64,000 nucleotides of DNA. Origin: Ahaetulla prasina (lineage: Eukaryota; Chordata; Lepidosauria; Squamata; Colubridae). Shown here in pieces: positions 57,245 through 64,000 of the stretch. The position numbers and the translations under genes are program-made. The notes beneath the pieces were generated by a model, which worked only from the letters and a program-made list of their open reading frames with translations, was not told where the DNA came from and did no database searches. The DNA lies in NCBI RefSeq assembly GCF_028640845.1, contig NC_080540.1, positions 131,034,420 through 131,098,419 on the forward strand. Direction: 5' to 3'. How positions within the stretch are numbered: position 1 is the first letter of the stretch; each line of letters begins with the position of its first letter.

Positions 57245-57601
57245 ATAGGTAGTCCTCGACTTGTTTAGTGACCGTGCAAAGTTATAACAGCACTGAAATT
57301 ATGACCATTTTTTCAGTTACGACCTTTGTAGCACCTCCATGGTCACGTGATCAAAACTCATATTTATGACCTTTGCAGTGTCCCAAGATCATGTGATTCC
57401 CCCTTTTGCGACCTTCTGACAAGCAAAGTCAATGGGGAAGCCAGATTCACTTAACAACCGGGTAACTTACCAACTGCAATGATTCACTTAACAAATGTGG
57501 CAAGAAAGGTGGTAAAATGGGGCAAAACTCACTTAACAAATGTCTCTCTTAACAACTGAAATTTTGGGCTCAATTGCGGTCATAAGTCAAGGATTACCTG
57601 T
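57245..57601. mobile_element. ACAGGTAGTCC-family MITE
   Basis: It runs from ATAGGTAGTCCTCGACTTG to GTCAAGGATTACCTGT and begins directly behind the preceding hAT element. Confidence 0.78.
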
Positions 57602-58514
57602 ACTTCAGCGACGTGCAAAAACATTCCTGACTAGAATCCCATCCCCGTTCCCTCTCCTTCCTCTGCAAGTTATCTTGTTTGTGCCACATTGAAAGTGAAT
57701 CCCCCCCACAACTGTACTCAAAGTATTTCCATTCAAATATATTTGAATCCCTAGCTATTTCAGAAGAACTGCCCACAAGGCTGGAACCTGGTCAACGCCA
57801 TAAATATATCAAGAAAGCATCTATCTCCCTATGCCATATTGAACAATTTACTATTCTATGGTTAAATTTGGATGAATTAAAGTATGATATTGGTAATGAC
57901 TAAAAAAATAATAATAATATGAGATTTCCCCCAGATCCTGGTCATTTTCAGAAAAGGGAAAGCTCAAGGTTATTTCTGTATAGCAGCCGGCACCCTCCAG
58001 GTATGCTGGGGCTACAATGTTCATGTCCCCCAGATAGCACAGCGAGAAAGAATTATAATTATGGTTTAGGATTTGTCGGATTATCTCCTTTGAAGGGCAC
58101 ATGACTGATGGAAGCCTCCTGTTGAGCTTCTCTGTGCCATCCCATAATTGATTCTGTGACACGACTGTGACATCTCTGCCTTCCTCCCAAACACAATCAG
58201 CTGAAACCAAAACTGAGCAGTTACTTCCACCCAGCAGGATCCTCTTAAATTAAGGAAGTAGTTGAAATCTCATCTGACAGGGTAAGATAATAAACAGCAT
58301 AATGACGTGGTGTAATACAAAAGGAAGCTGCGCCCATCGAATGCAGCATTTAGAAAGCTTTGGAGGTGTATGCCTGCACCATGAGTCAATTCTTGCCACC
58401 CGAGGAAAGCAGACATTCCTGCATAATTCAAAAATATGTGCAACTCTGCTGTTTGGGACCCGATGGCCATCTGTAATAGCAAGAAAAGTGGAGTTTATCA
58501 ACCATGTCCTCCAG
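57602..58514. other. No gene recognised
   Basis: Nothing is recognised. Confidence 0.4.
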
Positions 58515-58590
58515 ACCAGGCTGGCTGAGGGACTCTGAGAGTTGAAGTCCACAAGTCTTAAAGGGACCAAGGTTGGAGACCCCTGCTCCA
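58515..58590 (+). mobile_element. Right half of a hairpin hAT MITE
   Basis: GAGAGTTGAAGTCCACAAGT, then CTTAAAGGGACCAAGGTTGG and AGACCCCTG, matches the right arm of 60721-60841. Confidence 0.7.
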
Positions 58591-58748
58591 GATCGTTCCT
58601 GCCAGGAAGAGTCTAGCAAAGTCAGCATGCTAACATCTTATGTTTGAGGTTTTCATTTGGCCACCTGACTGTCTGTCTATCTGACATTCACCGGAAACAG
58701 AATTGTGCATTTGTGTGATGGTGCGCATGATTCTGAAATCAAGAGATG

Positions 58749-59155
58749 CAGGTAGTCCTCAGCTTTACAACCGGTAACTTTAAGGATCAAAGTTACAATG
58801 GCACTGGAAAAAAGTGACCCATAACCGGCCCTTGCACATACGACCATCACAGCAACGCCACAGTCATGTGATCAAAATTCAGGCACTTGGCAACTGGCAT
58901 GTATCTACAACAGTTGCAGTGTCCTGGTGCCTTGTGATTGCTGTTTGCAGCTTCCCAGCTGGCTTCTAACAAGCAAAGTCAATGGGGGAAGCTGGAGTCT
59001 CTTAACAACCATGTGATTCACTTAACAATTGCAGTGATTTGCTTAACAACCATGGCAAAAAAGGTCATAAAATCCGGTGTGGCTCACTCAACAATTGCCT
59101 TGCTTAGCAGTGAAAAATATGGTCCCAATTGCAGTCTGAAGAACAGTCAAGGTAA
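58749..59155. mobile_element. ACAGGTAGTCC-family MITE, decayed
   Basis: It begins GCAGGTAGTCCTCAGC and keeps the inner blocks (CAGTCATGTGATCAAAATTC, CTTAACAATTGCAGTGATT). The right end is eroded. Confidence 0.7.
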
Positions 59156-59612
59156 ATATTCATCTGATTTGGTTCAAAGCTTCCACGATTAACAGATACA
59201 GTTGCCTAAATATAGGCTAAACGGGGCTTTTTCTTCCCACTTCTCCTTGTACAGCTTGCTCAGCTTCATGAAGAAGAAGACATATTTAAAATAGCAAGTA
59301 AAAAGACAAGCTATTACCGGAGTTGATATAATTAGTTCATATAATTCCAGTGAACAAAATTCAAAGCTTATGGCAGGTCTTGTCCATGAATATTACACAT
59401 TTTAGGACACCTCCTAGTCTACTCCATATTCTTTCCCATTGCTATCAACCTTACTATCTGTGGCTGTGATCTGCAAGTAACTTCACTTAGCGCTCACAGT
59501 CAATCAGTCTCCAGCTTGAGCTAACCAATGTCTGAGGACCAAGAACATAAAACTTGCTAACTACTGTTCCTTTGTGCTGTTCCTGTTCCAGGGCATACTA
59601 TCTCAAGTATTC
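59156..59612. other. No feature
   Basis: Nothing is recognised. Confidence 0.4.
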
Positions 59613-59620
59613 CCCCAACT

Positions 59621-59850
59621 CAGGGGTGAAATCTAGCAGGTTCTGATAGGTTCTGGAGAACCAGTAGCGGAAATTTTGAGCAGTTCGGAGAACTGGCAAA
59701 TACCACCTCTGACTGGCCCCAGAGTGGGGTGGGAATGGAGATTTTGCAGTATCCTTCCCCTGCCATGCCCACCAAGCCGCGTCCACCAAGCCACACTACG
59801 CCCACCACGTCCACAGAACCGGTAGTAAAAAAAATTGGATTTCACCACTG
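59621..59850. mobile_element. hAT MITE, intact copy with exact 8-bp duplication
   Basis: A 230-bp element from CAGGGGTGAAATCTAGCAGG to TTGGATTTCACCACTG. CCCCAACT flanks it exactly (59613-59620, 59851-59858). It is the intact relative of the interrupted copy at 25307-25905. Confidence 0.93.
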
Positions 59851-59858
59851 CCCCAACT

Positions 59859-60712
59859 CCTCTCAAAAATAAAACCCCCAAAGTTATTAACAGCAAACAC
59901 ATGCAGAACAACTCCTGTGATTTTTGCAATTAGAGTGATGGCTTTTTTCTAGGTTGGGTAAAAGAAGGGCCCCTAAGCAATTGATTTGAAGGATGGGCAG
60001 AACATAAGTCTGAGAAATAAATAAATAAAGTAATTGCAATACACACACACCCCCTTCGATTAAATTAAGGCCCCGACTCCCTGTTCGGCATTTCTTAAGG
60101 CCTCAAAAACCTTGTTTTGTAGCTGAGCCTGTGGCTCTGGTGTGTTGGTTTAGAGCCTGTCACCCGGTTGTGTGGATGATCGGTTACCTTATGCCTGGCT
60201 GCTTATATATGTTTTTATTTTACGTTGTGTGTTTTATGCGTTTTATTGTAAGTCACCTAGAGATATAAAAAAGAGCTAGGCTGCTGTATGATAAATGAAC
60301 AAATAAACAAATAAAAGCTGACCTCTGTTGGTTAGAATTGCAAATTGATCCGCCTGATGGGTTAAAAAACCCACATGGTTGTTTTCAGAAATGAGGAAAA
60401 TGGAGGATCTGTACCCTTTTCCCCCTCTCCTCCATTTTATGATTTTGCTTTGCTATATGTCTGTACCATCTTTGGACACGTCTCTAGTGCTATGAGCTGG
60501 ATTGTCCACATTTGTGGTAGACCACAATGCTAGAAATGTTCTCCTCTTGAACCATTTACTGTCAAACCAGTTCAGCTCCTTCATGCAGGGGAGCTAATTT
60601 TCACAGCTGAGGAGCTTTGAAGCAGCAGAATAACCTCTTTCTGTTCAGCCCCTGTTCAGAATATTTGCAATCATTTTTCCAGGAGGTCTTGACTGCCTTC
60701 TTGAATTTCTTA
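59859..60712. other. No gene recognised
   Basis: A short SINE/LINE-like tail (GTAAGTCACCTAGAGATAT, then an AAAC/AAAT repeat) lies near 60245-60315. Confidence 0.4.
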
Positions 60713-60720
60713 TTTTAGAA

Positions 60721-60841
60721 CAGAGGTCTCCTACCTGGGTCCCTTTAAGACTTATGGACTTCAACTCCCGGAGTCCCTCAGCCAGCAAAGCTGGGAGTTG
60801 AAGTCCATAAGTCTTAAAGGGACCCAGATTGGAGACAACTG
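60721..60841. mobile_element. Foldback hAT MITE with 35-bp perfect arms
   Basis: Arms 60735-60769 and 60793-60827 are exact inverted copies (CTGGGTCCCTTTAAGACTTA against TAAGTCTTAAAGGGACCCAG, and inward). TTTTAGAA flanks the 121-bp element exactly (60713-60720, 60842-60849). Confidence 0.94.
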
Positions 60842-60849
60842 TTTTAGAA

Positions 60850-61439
60850 GATAACCTCCTGACCTGCCCCGATCAGATGAACTAATGAAAGCCCTGCCGC
60901 CTTGTAATCCATCTGATGTATGTATGAAACTGTTACTACAATCAGCAAACCAAGATCACCTGGAAAATCTATCCTGAGTTATAGTTAGTAAAATTTATGA
61001 TACCATTGCTCTTTTGTATTTTCTGCCTTTATCTTTCTTTTCTTTAGGGTTAATTCAGAGAAGGCCCTTGTCCTGCAATTGCCCTGGTGACATCATTCAT
61101 AGAATTTTACTGGGAAACCGGGTATTGTTAAGATGTAAATGTATCTTTTCTGCCCACCGCTACCCTCATGTGAAGCAGAATACAATAAAAAAAAGAAAGA
61201 CTTTTGGTTCTAGTGTTAAGACCGCTCTGTCTGAAGAATTTAGAGGTCATACAGTTAAACCGGGTGTTCATTTTAGGCCAAAGGGAATCAAGAACACTTA
61301 TATTCTTAAATGTGCAATAAATTAGTTTACAGTTTATTTTAGAAGTAGGTACCAAAACTGATAAAAGCAATTAATCAATCAACCAAAAATAAATTGCAAA
61401 TCAAGACATATTCAAAATTGTCCACAAATCTGAGCTTTT

Positions 61440-61480
<41 letters not shown>

Positions 61481-62253
61481 TTGAATGTGGGTGTGGGGAA
61501 GGATGGTAGATAAAATTCTGGGGACAAAAATAGCTGGTTTTTTTCATGGAGGCCTTTCTTAGGACTTTCACAGAGAGCATCTGCTGTTATTAGTGAAAAG
61601 AGATTTGTTAGATCTGGTGCACCATTGATCCAAATTCTGCATAGTCCAGAGTTCCCATGTTCTATATTTCTTTGACTATATTGTTAAATGTTAAATCCCT
61701 CCCCCCAGCTTGTTGAAAGCAACAATTTCTCTTGACTCAACAGAGTTGGATCAGCTGAATATACTAATTACATGCCTAGACTTTATAGCAAGATCAGATT
61801 CCTTTTGGAAAAGCTTTTGTGAAACCACTGCCGGGTTTTACCCCTTCAAATGTTAGTCAACATTCAGCCCTTAGGGCAGAAACTACTGCAGGTGATGGGA
61901 AGCTTCTTTTCCTCAGCTCTCCTTCTAACCATGGGGAAATAGCTCTTTTGTCTTACAGGCCTGCTTCTCTTTCAATCTGATCACTTTTTTAAAACTTTTT
62001 TTTTTTTTAAAAAAAGTTGCCTTGTAGCCTCATCTTAACTAATATGTTTATTCACCAGACTGATTTATTTTACTGGAAAAGGGAAAAAGGGGCACCTAAG
62101 GCTGCAGTTGGATGTGCTTTACAATCCTTGTATCCCCTTCCCCTTCTCTGATGTGGTTTGACAGCTGAGGCGCTGCTTTGAGACAAGACTTTTATCATGA
62201 AATGTCTTACTTCCTTCATAGATTGCACAGGGACTTAAGTGATTGTGTTCTAT
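60850..62253. other. No gene recognised
   Basis: It contains only a TG microsatellite. The frame 61014-61325 has no domain I can name. Confidence 0.4.
61441..61480 (+). repeat. (TG)n microsatellite
   Basis: About 19 TG units in an uninterrupted run. Confidence 0.95.
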
Positions 62254-62393
62254 TTGCAATTCACCCTCTGCTTCAGGGGTCTTTCTTTATCAAAAAACAG
62301 CCATTAAGAAGTTAAAGGATGGAATCATCCTTTAACTTCTTAATGGCTGTTTTTTGATAAAGAAAGACCCCTGAAGCAGAGGGTGAATTGCAA
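62254..62393. repeat. Perfect 140-bp palindrome
   Basis: Arms 62254-62321 and 62326-62393, 68 bases each, are identical inverted copies by base-by-base reading, around the spacer GAAT. No transposon ends or target duplication are visible. Confidence 0.95.
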
Positions 62394-63445
62394 TCAGACC
62401 ACAAGGCTTTTTCATTGATAGTCCTAGGAGCCTTTCATCTGTAAGTAGACTTGGGTTCACCCAAAAACTAGTTTTGATTGTCCTTGAAGGTTAGTTGATA
62501 CATAGATGCTTCCTTCTGCAACCCCGTGTGCATAACTCCAGGGCATGGACATAGCAGAAAGTAAATGATAAAAAGTGTGATGTAGGGAACAGGATTATTA
62601 GCTGACTGCCAGGTTTCTCAACATTGCAATTTTGTTTTCCGACAGACTTAATTGATACTTAGATTTAGAAAATAGAATAGAATTTTTTTTTAATTGGCCA
62701 AGTGTGATTGGACACACAAAGAATATGCTATTTGATTTCAACTGCAAGAAAGTATTCCATTCAAGGACTTTTCAATGTATATAAAAAGTGACATTCTATC
62801 TTAGTTCAGTGTGTACAGCTGTTGAATAAGGTGAGGGAAATGCCATCAGGACGTCATTTAAATAGAGATTCATTTTTCACAGGAAGTATTTGCAAACTAC
62901 AGGAACAAAAATTTGAATAGTGGTTTTTCCATCATTTGTTTGTGCCCATTAGTTTTGCTTTGATCATTTCTTTCCTTCACCTCTCTTAAATCAGAATATT
63001 ACACAACATGATAAATATCAAGGGGTACCCAAATAGAGCAATTAATTATTTCCCCTCCTGTCAATGTCAGATATTTGCCTAAGTGCTATGAAGAAGCTGA
63101 ATTTTTATTCCATTGGCAATGCAATTTGCTCCATGAAAATAAGCCTTCTACTGTCAATTCCTATTTAATTGTTTCAGATTGCTTTTGATTTTAATAAGCA
63201 AAAACGGTCTCTCTCTCTCTCTCTTTTGCTAATTCATACCACTGGTAAAAATACCACATTCTTTGTATTTTAGTATTATGAATCTTTATACTTGCCATAA
63301 CGGTTGAAAAACTATATGGAATGAGTCGGTCTTGGAGCTAGGATTACCATATTAAATTAACGCCCTCTATCAAACTGAGATGTCAGCTAAATCTTTCTGG
63401 CTTCTTTAAATAATAACATGTATAAAATTGCTAAATCCTCTACTA
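62394..63445. other. No gene recognised
   Basis: It contains a LINE tail at 62671-62723 and a short CT run near 63209-63228. Confidence 0.4.
62671..62723 (-). mobile_element. L2/CR1-group LINE tail
   Basis: On the minus strand GTGTGTCCAATCACACTTGG is followed by CCAATT and an ATTCTATTCTATT end, the same tail as at 4470-4523. Confidence 0.85.
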
Positions 63446-63579
63446 CAAGGCTTGCAAACTCCCAGCCCGCGGGCAGGATGCATCATGTACTGGCCACACC
63501 CATGCCCAGTTTACTGAAGGGGGAAAAAGTCCTGATACATCACGTGACGCCGCCATGACAATATGAGTTTGACACCCTG
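63446..63579. mobile_element. hAT-type MITE, decayed
   Basis: It is a relative of 34240-34372 (CGCGGGCAGGATGCATCATG, ATATGAGTTTGACACCC). Flanks TCTACTAC and TCTGTTAC agree at six of eight bases. Confidence 0.75.
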
Positions 63580-63657
63580 GTCTGTTACGTCAAGCAAGTT
63601 GGGAAGAAACCCCCATCATAAAGAAAAAAACAAATTCTGGCAACTCAAGATGCTTAT

Positions 63658-64000
63658 ACAGGTAGTCCTTACAATCACAACTGAGCCCAAAATTCTTGCT
63701 GCTAAGCAAGACAGTTGTTAAGTGAGTTTTGCCCCATTTTATGACCTTTCTTAACCTTGTTAAGTAAATCCCTGTAGTTAAGTTAGTAACATGGTTGTTA
63801 AGTGCCTCTGGCTTCCCCATTGACTTCACTTGTCAGAAGGTCACAAAAAATGATCACATGACCTCCGGGACACTGCAACCGTCATGAATGTGAATCAGTT
63901 GCCAAGAGTCTGAATTATGATCAGATGACCATGGGGATGCTGCACTGGTGGTACGTGTGAAAAATGGTCATAAGTCACTTTTTTTAAAGTGCTGTTACAC
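63658..64000. mobile_element. ACAGGTAGTCC-family MITE, cut by window end
   Basis: It begins ACAGGTAGTCCTTACAATCA and carries the family's interior in the orientation opposite to 57245-57601. It continues past the window. Confidence 0.8.

Noticed and set aside
61014..61325. A 103-codon open frame
   Set aside because: No recognisable domain, splice site or neighbour; it is probably chance or an old repeat.
49600..64000. FADS6 or another gene next to USH1G
   Set aside because: No desaturase histidine box or other conserved exon could be read on either strand.
1..64000. Endogenous retroviral or other viral insertions
   Set aside because: No LTR pair, gag/pol protease-integrase order or viral protein motif was seen; all reverse-transcriptase sequence fits LINEs.

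Overview
This window is vertebrate nuclear DNA, most likely from a snake and at least from a squamate reptile. The repeats show this: CR1 and L2-type LINEs with snake-style 3' ends (one tail runs into an ATTCT microsatellite), RTE/BovB LINE remnants, a nearly full-length L1, squamate tRNA-derived SINEs, and many short non-autonomous hAT elements with exact 8-bp target duplications. I recognise two cellular genes, both spliced, lying head to head.

The first is OTOP2 (proton channel of the otopetrin family) on the minus strand, with six coding exons between 30712 and 22424 that join in frame to 594 codons. The second is USH1G (the SANS scaffold of hair cells) on the plus strand, with coding exon 1 at 37001-37164 and exon 2 at 47840-49085, joining in frame to 469 codons. 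The divergent USH1G-OTOP2 pair is also adjacent in human chromosome 17q25, so this is conserved vertebrate synteny. About 6.3 kb separates the two start codons here, and that gap is filled with LINE, SINE and DNA-transposon debris. I did not find OTOP3, HID1 or FADS6, the neighbours expected from human.

Layout. 0.8-4.5 kb: a BovB 3' fragment, then an L2/CR1-group LINE whose endonuclease and reverse-transcriptase frames are split by a shift. 6.1-12.05 kb: a 5.9-kb L1 flanked by a 16-17 bp target-site duplication, with a mostly open ORF1 and a broken ORF2. 12.8-15.0 kb: small hAT elements and a SINE. 15.5-19.9 kb: a CR1 LINE, part of which lies in a 1.58-kb tandem duplication. 22.4-30.7 kb: OTOP2, with hAT elements in its introns, a nested pair of DNA transposons, and a U6 snRNA copy fused to a LINE 3' end. 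30.8-37 kb: the intergenic interval, with a large palindrome and a 5S-like relic. 37-49.3 kb: USH1G, whose 10.7-kb intron carries a Tc1-like element, LINE tails and a doubled-hairpin repeat. 49.4-64 kb: no gene recognised; an old BovB on the minus strand, hAT elements with clean target duplications, and two long inverted repeats, one of them perfect.

Most of the novelty is in mobile DNA rather than a new gene system. The most unusual items are the U6-LINE chimera inside OTOP2, the perfect 68-bp-arm palindrome near 62.3 kb, the 174-bp near-perfect palindrome near 55.6 kb, and the tandem duplication whose breakpoints lie in short similar sequence.
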